NCBI GenBank assembly: GCA_903834855.1
Contig: CAILKS010000041.1
Span: 1 to 6,502, forward strand
Length of the DNA: 6,502 nucleotides
Direction: 5' to 3'
DNA from: an uncultured bacterium
Lineage (GTDB): Bacteria > Patescibacteriota > Minisyncoccia > Phycocordibacterales > UBA5272
Made by a program: the position numbers and the translations under genes. Each line of letters begins with the position of its first letter. Positions within the stretch are counted from its first letter, which is position 1. Of the stretch, positions 1-4,029 are shown piece after piece. A model generated the notes under the pieces. That model was not told where the DNA came from, ran no database searches, and was given only the letters and a program-made list of their open reading frames with translations.

Positions 1-30
1 CATAAAGTTGAAAGTCCATAAAGTAAATAC
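1..30. repeat. AT-rich CATAAAGT word repeat, fragment at window edge
   Basis: Two CATAAAGT words (1-8 and 17-24) lie next to an AAAGT word. Bases 1-15 are identical to 2062-2076 between recR and dnaB. Bases 19-30 are the exact reverse complement of 2109-2120, in the other arm of that same block. This is therefore a second member of one intergenic repeat family, probably cut by the window edge. No coding content is seen. Confidence 0.6.
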
Positions 31-31
31 A

Positions 32-68
32 AAAAAAAGAGTGACACCGAAGGTGTCACTCTTTTTTT
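32..68. terminator. Bidirectional intrinsic terminator
   Basis: A perfect 10-bp stem (GAGTGACACC, 39-48, with GGTGTCACTC, 52-61) closes a GAA loop. It is flanked by seven A residues before and seven T residues after, which extend the pairing to 17 bp. The A and T runs make it a terminator on either strand. It probably ends an unseen gene left of the window, and it backs up the terminator at 97-123. Confidence 0.9.
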
Positions 69-96
69 GACTTAAATATTAAATTAAAAATTAAAT

Positions 97-123
97 AAAA
101 AAAAGCTGCCTGGTGGGGCAGCT
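97..123 (-). terminator. Intrinsic terminator of the small membrane protein operon
   Basis: On the minus strand AGCTGCC (123-117) pairs with GGCAGCT (110-104) across a six-base loop, followed by eight T residues (104-97 read on the minus strand). It sits about 30 bp after the stop of the last operon gene (152). On the plus strand a shorter T run (125-129) follows, so weak activity in that direction is possible. Confidence 0.85.
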
Positions 124-151
124 ATTTTTGCTGGCTTCGTCTACTCTTTCA

Positions 152-361
152 TTAGTCCGTTTTAAACGGCAAGAAAAAGTATCGTAATAATGCCAGAAGT
201 GGGGCATTTTTGAATTCTCGGGCAATTTGTCCAAAAAATTTGCCACCATATTTTTGTTGGTCTGCAATGGCCGTTGTGTAGAGGCATCTTGTTATCATGA
301 TGAAATACAGAATGCCGACTACATATATAGTTATTTTATGTTCGTAAAAGAAGTCTTTCAC
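152..361 (-). CDS. Small hypothetical membrane protein (69 aa), last gene of operon
   Basis: I do not recognise this 69-residue protein. One strong hydrophobic segment spans about residues 9-32 (around ITIYVVGILYFIMIT). After a charged linker comes a second, shorter hydrophobic/amphipathic stretch at 53-66 (APLLALLRYFFL). The protein is probably inserted in the inner membrane with a short N-terminus. The start is GTG at 361, chosen because AGGAGA (369-374) lies 7 nt upstream, a well-placed ribosome binding site and the best sign that the frame is real. It begins 15 bp after the stop of the preceding gene and ends just before the terminator at 97-123, so it is the last gene of a three-gene transcript. 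Function is unknown. Confidence 0.7.
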   Translation of the reverse strand: MKDFFYEHKITIYVVGILYFIMITRCLYTTAIADQQKYGGKFFGQIAREFKNAPLLALLRYFFLPFKTD

Positions 362-368
362 GATAGTG

Positions 369-374
369 TCTCCT
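369..374 (-). promoter_or_regulatory. Ribosome binding site for the GTG-started 69-aa gene
   Basis: AGGAGA on the minus strand, 7 nt before the GTG at 361. It sets the start codon and overlaps the intergenic gap just after the TAA of the upstream gene (377-379). Confidence 0.8.
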
Positions 375-376
375 TT

Positions 377-718
377 TTAAATAAGGTGAAGTGGTGGAGG
401 TAGGGTTTCCTGCTCATCCTTATGGAGTAATTTCATTTTGGCAATCTTTTTTTGCTCACGCAAATAAGGAAGGGTGATGTAAACGAAGTTGTAAACATCG
501 TAAGTAAAAAATACCGGAACCGCTATCAAGCTTAATGGTCCAAAAAGAAAGATTCTCCAGAAGTTTGATTCCTCAAAGTCATCTCCGTCAAAACGGCACG
601 GCATACGACATAAAAATCTCATGATAAATGTGTTTAAGTAGCCAATGCCGAGCCAGATAACAATCATGTGAATAGGAGATTCAAGACTTTTTTCAAATAA
701 CCATTTGATTAATCCCAT
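377..718 (-). CDS. Hypothetical two-segment membrane protein (113 aa)
   Basis: Unrecognised protein of 113 residues. Hydrophobic segments lie at about 16-36 (HMIVIWLGIGYLNTFIM) and 54-72, the latter possibly running to 84 (RIFLFGPLSLIAVPVFF). The loop between them carries CRMPCRFDGDDFEES, with two cysteines (37 and 41) and an acidic patch. The C-terminus is basic and then proline-rich (KKIAKMKLLHK, then LPPPL), suggesting a cytoplasmic tail. The ATG at 718 overlaps the end of the upstream gene by 10 bp in another frame, which is typical of translational coupling. Only a weak AAAAAGG lies upstream, rather far from the ATG. It is the middle gene of the operon. No family can be assigned. Confidence 0.7.
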   Translation of the reverse strand: MGLIKWLFEKSLESPIHMIVIWLGIGYLNTFIMRFLCRMPCRFDGDDFEESNFWRIFLFGPLSLIAVPVFFTYDVYNFVYITLPYLREQKKIAKMKLLHKDEQETLPPPLHLI

Positions 719-858
719 GGCCGGTGTACCTTTTTATGATGATCAACAGTGTTATTTTTTTGGTTTTTATTATTACGGAATTTGCGGTATTGGTTAATAA
801 AACCCAATCCAGCAATCACAACAACAAAACTCATACATGTAACAAACCAACTTTCCAT
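709..858 (-). CDS. Small single-pass membrane protein (49 aa), first gene of operon
   Basis: Unrecognised 49-residue protein. One transmembrane helix spans about residues 4-22 (WFVTCMSFVVVIAGLGF). It is followed by a strongly basic, asparagine/lysine/histidine-rich tail (YRKFRNNKNQKNN, HHKKVHRPWD) that should stay in the cytoplasm. The open frame extends upstream to a GTG at 936, but the ATG at 858 is preferred. AGGAGA (866-871) lies 7 nt before this ATG, and the longer frame would run through the TTGACA promoter at 893-920. It overlaps the next gene by 10 bp. The short length leaves some doubt, but its ribosome site, promoter and position at the head of an operon support it. Confidence 0.6.
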   Translation of the reverse strand: MESWFVTCMSFVVVIAGLGFINQYRKFRNNKNQKNNTVDHHKKVHRPWD

Positions 859-865
859 TTTATTG

Positions 866-871
866 TCTCCT
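866..871 (-). promoter_or_regulatory. Ribosome binding site deciding the ATG at 858
   Basis: AGGAGA on the minus strand with a 7-nt spacing to ATG 858. It argues against the longer GTG-started reading from 936 and shows that this operon uses Shine-Dalgarno initiation, unlike the neighbouring rplU, recR and dnaB. Confidence 0.75.
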
Positions 872-892
872 GTAAAAGTTACAACAAACCTC

Positions 893-920
893 ATACTACC
901 ATTACAGTCATATATGTCAA
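893..920 (-). promoter_or_regulatory. Promoter of the small membrane protein operon
   Basis: A perfect TTGACA (920-915, minus strand) is followed after 16 bp by TAGTAT (898-893), four of six matches to TATAAT. Transcription would begin near 886, giving a leader of about 28 nt that contains the Shine-Dalgarno site at 866-871. It is back-to-back with the rplU promoter. Confidence 0.55.
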
Positions 921-930
921 CGTTATACTC

Positions 931-959
931 TTGCACATAATTGCAAAATAGTGTATAAT
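931..959 (+). promoter_or_regulatory. rplU promoter, leaderless geometry
   Basis: TTGCAC (931-936), a 17-bp spacer and a perfect TATAAT (954-959). The rplU ATG starts 9 nt after the -10 box, so the transcript would begin only about 2-3 nt before the ATG. No Shine-Dalgarno sequence could fit in such a leader. An in-frame GTG at 951 overlaps the -10 box and cannot be the start. Confidence 0.75.
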
Positions 960-968
960 TTCACAACT

Positions 969-1286
969 ATGTCATTCGCAGTAATACAAACAGGTGGGAA
1001 ACAATACAAAGTTGCCGTTGGCGACGAAATTGCAGTTGAGAAAATCAACGGAGATTATAAGGTTGGAGACAAAATAACTATTGAATCTGTTGTCTTAAAA
1101 GACGATGGTAAATCAACTGTTCTTGGTGCTCCTTATATAGCAGGATCTACAGTTGAAGTAACTATTACTGAAATTGGCCGTCTAGCTAAAGTAATCGTTG
1201 AAAGATACAGAGCTAAGTCACGTTATCACAAGAAGAATGGTCACAGACAACCATTTATGGGTTTGAAGATAGAATCCATTAACTAA
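969..1286 (+). CDS. rplU: 50S ribosomal protein L21
   Basis: Ribosomal protein L21 binds 23S rRNA in the large subunit. At 105 residues it is close to the usual ~103. The family signature is clear: an N-terminal AVIQTGGKQYKV, a central acidic beta domain (VGDEIAVEKI), then GAPYIAGSTVEVTI, and a basic C-terminal rRNA-binding stretch (RYRAKSRYHKKNGHRQPF) ending GLKIESIN. The start is ATG 969, because the in-frame GTG at 951 lies inside the promoter. It stands alone: rpmA (L27), its usual neighbour in many bacteria, does not follow. Instead the gene ends at a strong hairpin and meets recR head-on. It is divergent from the small membrane protein operon, with 110 bp between starts. Confidence 0.97.
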   Translation: MSFAVIQTGGKQYKVAVGDEIAVEKINGDYKVGDKITIESVVLKDDGKSTVLGAPYIAGSTVEVTITEIGRLAKVIVERYRAKSRYHKKNGHRQPFMGLKIESIN

Positions 1287-1290
1287 ACAC

Positions 1291-1380
1291 AGCAAACAGC
1301 AGGAAGTAATTAGTAAAAAGGAAAATGCCATGTCTACGACATGGCATTTTGCATTCCCTAATTACTCTCTGCTTACTGCT
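1291..1380. repeat. Nested inverted repeat of AGCAG-type words around a terminator
   Basis: The left arm 1291-1313 and the reverse complement of the right arm 1358-1380 match at 18 of 23 positions without gaps. The outermost part consists of AGCA/AGCAG words, and the innermost nine bases (AGTAATTAG) match perfectly. The arms bracket the perfect hairpin at 1322-1350. Another AGCAGTT word continues on the minus strand to about 1387, close to the recR stop. The layout resembles a REP-like or miniature palindromic element that also serves as the rplU/recR transcription barrier. Confidence 0.65.
1322..1350. terminator. Bidirectional terminator between rplU and recR
   Basis: AAAATGCCATGTC (1322-1334) pairs perfectly over 13 bp with 1338-1350 around a TAC loop. 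The outer A/T pairs supply a short T run on each strand. It lies between two convergent genes, 36 bp after the rplU stop and 40 bp after the recR stop, so it can end both transcripts. Confidence 0.85.
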
Positions 1381-1389
1381 AACTGCTTT

Positions 1390-2016
1390 TTAATTCCTGC
1401 GTTCAAGTGCACTCTTAAAAGTATCTCTGTCAACATATTCAATCTCAAGACCACTTGAAAGTCCGCGAGCTAAATGGGAAAGTTTTATTTTATCTATACC
1501 CACAATTTGCTTAATTATCTTCTCGATATACTCAGTTGTAGTATCCCCATAATCTGTCACTGGAAGGGCAAAAATGACCTCAGATAGCATCCCTGACTCA
1601 ATGGCGCCATGTATACGACTGGTTAATTCTCGTATGCGTATGAGCTCGGACGGCTTTTCGGTTAGTGGAGGGACAAGACCACCCAATATGAAATATAGAC
1701 CATTATATGATCCAGTCTTTTCAATAGCATCTAAATCTAATTCTTTTTCGACTATCATTAGCTCCGAATGGTCTCTAGTTTCATTTTCACAAATACTACA
1801 AAAAACTTTTGGAGTTTGTGCATTTTTATCACCATAAAATCTATAACATTTTTCACATTGTTTTCCTGTGAATTTTAATTCTTCAAGTGCTTTGATTAAT
1901 TGTTCTTTATATTGAGAATGTTCACGTAACAAAAAATAAACAAAGCGTTTTGCTTGCTTTGGTCCAATACCTGGAAAGCGCATAAATAATTCGGTGAGTC
2001 GATCAGTAGCATTCAT
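1390..2016 (-). CDS. recR: Recombination mediator protein RecR
   Basis: RecR works with RecO (and RecF) to load RecA on single-stranded gaps during recombinational repair. Family features appear in order. A helix-hairpin-helix lies near residues 10-30 (FPGIGPKQAKRFVYFLL). A four-cysteine zinc site has C54, C57, C73 and C76. A Toprim domain starts near 85 (LMIVEKELDLDAIEKTG, E90 as the likely acidic residue) and continues GLYFILGGLVPPL. The C-terminal signature is HLARGLSSGLEIEYVDRDTF. At 208 residues it is slightly longer than the usual ~200. Part of the difference is a longer loop between the two cysteine pairs (15 residues, where many RecR proteins have about 8). The ATG at 2016 follows an extended -10 box by 9 nt with no Shine-Dalgarno site. 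It lies downstream of dnaB on the same strand but has its own promoter. Confidence 0.95.
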   Translation of the reverse strand: MNATDRLTELFMRFPGIGPKQAKRFVYFLLREHSQYKEQLIKALEELKFTGKQCEKCYRFYGDKNAQTPKVFCSICENETRDHSELMIVEKELDLDAIEKTGSYNGLYFILGGLVPPLTEKPSELIRIRELTSRIHGAIESGMLSEVIFALPVTDYGDTTTEYIEKIIKQIVGIDKIKLSHLARGLSSGLEIEYVDRDTFKSALERRN

Positions 2017-2040
2017 GTATTTTGCAGTATAGCAAAATAC
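2017..2040 (-). promoter_or_regulatory. recR extended -10 promoter inside a perfect palindrome
   Basis: On the minus strand TGC-TATACT (2034-2026) is an extended -10 box ending 9 nt before the recR ATG, which gives a nearly leaderless transcript. The TATACT is flanked by perfect 9-bp inverted arms, GTATTTTGC (2040-2032) and GCAAAATAC (2025-2017). The palindrome abuts the start codon and would be a natural operator for a dimeric repressor. No convincing -35 box was found, in keeping with an extended -10 promoter. Confidence 0.6.
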
Positions 2041-2149
2041 AAGTTAAAAGTTCATAAAGTCCATAAAGTTGAAAGTTGATACAAAAATACAAAATACCTA
2101 GTCATTATGTATTTACTTTAAGAACTTTATAACTTTTAACTTTATAAAC
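2041..2149. repeat. AT-rich inverted-repeat block between recR and dnaB
   Basis: CATAAAGT words at 2053-2060 and 2062-2069, with AAGTTAAAAGTT before them, pair imperfectly with the opposite arm (about 2118-2148). Read on the minus strand, that arm gives AAAGTTAAAAGTT then ATAAAGTT. The two arms enclose about 50 bp. The block fills the whole dnaB-recR gap upstream of the recR promoter and is related to bases 1-30. It could fold into a long weak hairpin after the dnaB stop. No classic GC-rich terminator is seen here. Confidence 0.6.
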
Positions 2150-3616
2150 TTAAAAGTCTGGAGTATTCACACTTGGCATTGAAAAGTCTCCAAATTCTGA
2201 TTTTTCAATAGAAACGAAAGAGGTCTTTTTGTCGTCAAAGTAAAGTTCTACCATACCAGTTGGGCCATTACGATGCTTTTCAATCAAAATTTCTACAATA
2301 TTTTTTTTATCAGTATTCTCTCCATATTTATCTTCACGGTGAATGAACATAACAACGTCCGCATCTTGTTCGATAGATCCAGAATCTCGAAGGTCAGAAA
2401 GTCTTGGCTTGCCACCACGAGATTCAACAGCACGAGAAAGCTGTGATAGTGCGATCACAGGAGCATTGAATTCCTTGGCGAGAGCTTTTAAGGAACGAGA
2501 AATTTCTGTAACTTGATTTACCATGTTGTCGTAACTTTTTGCAGTACTCATAAGTTGGAGATAGTCCACAATAATTAACCCGATAGGTTTATCAGTATTT
2601 AATCTACGCAATGTACTTCGCATATTCAAAATAGAATTCGCAGCTTTATCGTCAACATAAATTGGTGCCTTCATAAGTTCATGCATACCAGTTTGAAGTC
2701 TTTGAAATTCTTCATCAAGTGAAAGCTTTGCTGTACGAAGTTTCCAACCATCAACCTGTGATTGAGCAGAGAGCATACGGTCAACTAATTGTTCTTTACT
2801 CATTTCCAGTGAAAAGATAGCAACAGGAATGCCATATTTAACGGCAGCGTTACGAGCAAAGTCTAGTGCAAGCGATGTCTTTCCAACGGAAGGGCGAGCC
2901 GCTAAAATAATTAAATCTGATGGTTGGAAACCAGATAATTTATTATCCAAATCTTTAAAACCAGAAGGTACACCACGCATACCACCATCTTTTTCTGAAA
3001 GTTTTTCAATACGTGCCCAAGTTTCCTCAATCATTTCTTGGAAGGCAATAAGGCGGTCTGATGTACTACCTTTTGTAGTAATTTCATAAATTCTTTTTTC
3101 AGATTCTTCGAGAACTGATTCAAGAGAGTCAGTTTCATCATAAGAAATTTCTGCAATATGGTTACTTGCTTCAATTAATCTGCGGAGTAATTCTTTCTTA
3201 CGAACAATTTGTGCATAATATTTTATATTTGCAGCAGAGCCGACTAATCCTAGTATTTCAGAAAGATAAGGTGCACCACCAACTTGATCGAATTCTTTTC
3301 TGGTACGAAGTGAAGCTGACACAGTTAAAATATCTACTGGTTCTTTTCTATTTATTAATTCTTCTATTACTTCATAAATAATTTGATGCTTTGCTGCATA
3401 AAAAGAATGAGCAGAAATAATATCAGCAATTTCAAAAAGAGAATCAGATGAAAGTAGAAGCGATCCCAGTAACGCTTTTTCAGATTCTAAATCTTGTGGA
3501 GGAATACGCGGACCGCGAAGTGGATCATTTTCTTTATTACGATCATAACCGTCATAACTTTTTCCGTATTTACCTTTATTCTTAAAATTTGAGGAATCTT
3601 TATCGAATGTTGCCAT
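2150..3616 (-). CDS. dnaB: Replicative DNA helicase DnaB
   Basis: The hexameric 5'-3' helicase that unwinds DNA at the replication fork and recruits primase. At 488 residues it has the normal two-domain form. The N-terminal helical domain is near 38-180 (PPQDLESEKALLGSLLL). The RecA-like ATPase follows, with Walker A ARPSVGKT (240-247, K246), the H1a glutamate in FSLEMS (E271), Walker B LIIVDYLQL (D351), H3 VIALSQLSR (Q392), H4 LSDLRDSGSIEQDADVVMF and the KHRNGPTG element carrying K447 and R449. No intein interrupts the H4 or Walker A sites. A hydrophilic 37-residue N-terminal tail rich in Lys, Asp, Asn and Tyr precedes the domain. No other Met start exists before residue 213, so ATG 3616 is used, preceded by a -10 box 7 nt away and no Shine-Dalgarno site. 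Confidence 0.97.
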   Translation of the reverse strand: MATFDKDSSNFKNKGKYGKSYDGYDRNKENDPLRGPRIPPQDLESEKALLGSLLLSSDSLFEIADIISAHSFYAAKHQIIYEVIEELINRKEPVDILTVSASLRTRKEFDQVGGAPYLSEILGLVGSAANIKYYAQIVRKKELLRRLIEASNHIAEISYDETDSLESVLEESEKRIYEITTKGSTSDRLIAFQEMIEETWARIEKLSEKDGGMRGVPSGFKDLDNKLSGFQPSDLIILAARPSVGKTSLALDFARNAAVKYGIPVAIFSLEMSKEQLVDRMLSAQSQVDGWKLRTAKLSLDEEFQRLQTGMHELMKAPIYVDDKAANSILNMRSTLRRLNTDKPIGLIIVDYLQLMSTAKSYDNMVNQVTEISRSLKALAKEFNAPVIALSQLSRAVESRGGKPRLSDLRDSGSIEQDADVVMFIHREDKYGENTDKKNIVEILIEKHRNGPTGMVELYFDDKKTSFVSIEKSEFGDFSMPSVNTPDF

Positions 3617-3623
3617 GCAGACA

Positions 3624-3653
3624 ATTGTACAGCAGTGATGTGGGCTTGCACAA
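3624..3653 (-). promoter_or_regulatory. dnaB promoter, leaderless geometry
   Basis: TACAAT (3629-3624, minus strand) matches five of six -10 positions and ends 7 nt before the dnaB ATG, which places the predicted transcript start at or next to the A of ATG. A partial -35 (TTGTGC, 3653-3648) lies 18 bp upstream. No Shine-Dalgarno sequence is present. Confidence 0.6.
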
Positions 3654-3706
3654 ACTAAAATTTATGTTTATTTAAAGAAAAATGGGGGATTGTGGGGATA
3701 AGCGAT

Positions 3707-3738
3707 AGTTTATAGGTTATATAGGTTATAGGTTGCAG
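3707..3738. repeat. TATAGGTT short tandem word repeat
   Basis: Three ATAGGTT words in slightly variable spacing (within 3711-3734) end in GCAG. This is the third family of short-word intergenic repeats in the window, and it sits upstream of the dnaB promoter and the candidate RNA A promoter. It contains no gene. Confidence 0.5.
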
Positions 3739-3787
3739 AAAATTCAAATGAATAAAGACCAAGAAGTGTCTGGATTTATAAGAAATA

Positions 3788-3820
3788 TTGACAATTTATT
3801 ACGCAAGAGTAGTATATAAA
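3788..3820 (+). promoter_or_regulatory. Promoter of candidate small RNA A
   Basis: A perfect TTGACA (3788-3793) is followed by the AT-rich -10 region TATATAAA (3813-3820). The best -10 reading, TATATA at 3813, gives a rather long 19-bp spacer. AGTATA at 3811 gives 17 bp but a poorer match. The first transcribed base would be near 3825, just before the shared hairpin. Confidence 0.45.
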
Positions 3821-3824
3821 GTGC

Positions 3825-3894
3825 TTAACCTCCTTCAGCAAGGGGACTGAAACCAAGCTTCCTGCCTCGCGATAATATCAAGAGGCAGGTTTTT
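3825..3894 (+). ncRNA. Candidate small RNA A (promoter, shared hairpin, terminator)
   Basis: A roughly 70-nt transcript is predicted from a TTGACA/TATATA promoter to an intrinsic terminator. Near its 5' end CTCCTT (3830-3835) pairs with AAGGGG (3840-3845) around a CAGC tetraloop. The segment 3822-3844 matches 3951-3973 of candidate RNA B at 20 of 23 positions. One paired difference (U-G here, C-G in B) keeps the stem. An alternative helix TTCAG/CTGAA (3834-3838 with 3847-3851) would exclude the first. The unpaired-strand motif ACCTCCTT resembles the anti-Shine-Dalgarno end of 16S rRNA. No known RNA family was recognised, and no plus-strand gene lies downstream, so a riboswitch controlling a neighbour is unlikely. 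Start and function are inferred. Confidence 0.45.
3861..3894 (+). terminator. Intrinsic terminator of candidate RNA A
   Basis: CCTGCCTC (3861-3868) pairs perfectly with GAGGCAGG (3882-3889), followed at once by five T residues (3890-3894). The T run is only on the plus-strand side, which fixes the direction. The minus strand lacks one at this hairpin, so it does not look like a cysS terminator. Confidence 0.8.
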
Positions 3895-3916
3895 AATTTA
3901 AACTAGAGAAGTATTT

Positions 3917-3943
3917 TTGTTTTTTAAAAAAAGATTGTATACT
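3917..3943 (+). promoter_or_regulatory. Promoter of candidate small RNA B
   Basis: TATACT (3938-3943) is a five-of-six -10 box. TTGTTT (3917-3922) is a partial -35 at a short 15-bp spacing, so the -35 is doubtful. The predicted first base is about 3950, six to seven bases downstream, the same distance from the shared segment as expected for a second member of the family. Confidence 0.45.
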
Positions 3944-3949
3944 ATTAAA

Positions 3950-4027
3950 ATGCTTATACCCCTTCAGCAAGGGACTCTGGGGGACTTTATCCATCTGTCG
4001 ACAGTATCGATTGGGTGGATTTTTTTT
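3950..4027 (+). ncRNA. Candidate small RNA B (second member of the pair)
   Basis: A roughly 78-nt transcript is predicted from the TATACT promoter to the terminator ending at 4027. It carries the same 5' segment as RNA A: CCCTT (3960-3964) pairs with AAGGG (3969-3973) around CAGC. The upstream CCCC can instead pair with GGGGG (3979-3983), giving two exclusive folds. It ends three bases before the cysS stop codon, so read-through would give antisense RNA to the cysS 3' end. An open frame starting with ATG at 3950 also exists and has no stop before the terminator. The noncoding reading is preferred because what is shared with RNA A is a hairpin, and A's frame stops after nine codons. Confidence 0.45.
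3989..4027 (+). terminator. Intrinsic terminator of candidate RNA B
   Basis: ATCCATCTG (3989-3997) pairs with 4012-4020 (T, GGGTGGAT), including wobble pairs. The stem continues through TCGA/TCGA (3998-4001 with 4007-4010) to a CAGTA loop, with one bulged T. Eight T residues (4020-4027) follow on the plus strand. It protects cysS from antisense transcription. Confidence 0.75.
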
Positions 4028-4029
4028 AT

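Noticed and set aside
709..936. Longer GTG-started version of the first small membrane gene
   Set aside because: It would extend through the TTGACA/TAGTAT promoter, while ATG 858 has a well-spaced AGGAGA.
724..951. Plus-strand frames opposite the first membrane gene
   Set aside because: They overlap minus-strand genes with ribosome sites, lack their own, and their sequences look like low-complexity shadows.
951..968. GTG at 951 as the rplU start
   Set aside because: It overlaps the TATAAT box and adds residues not found in L21. ATG 969 gives the normal length.
3678..3700. G-quadruplex upstream of dnaB
   Set aside because: Only two G runs (GGGGG and GGGG) are present, too few for an intramolecular quadruplex.
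3693..3701. DnaA-box-like TTATCCCCA near dnaB, suggesting an origin
   Set aside because: It is a single site with one mismatch, with no cluster, no dnaA or dnaN nearby and only one weaker partner (TTATCCATC at 3987). An origin is not supported.
3825..4027. T-box or other riboswitch controlling cysS
   Set aside because: The terminators and promoters point along the plus strand, away from cysS control, and lie downstream of cysS. No T-box sequence (AGGGTGGNACCGCG) is present.
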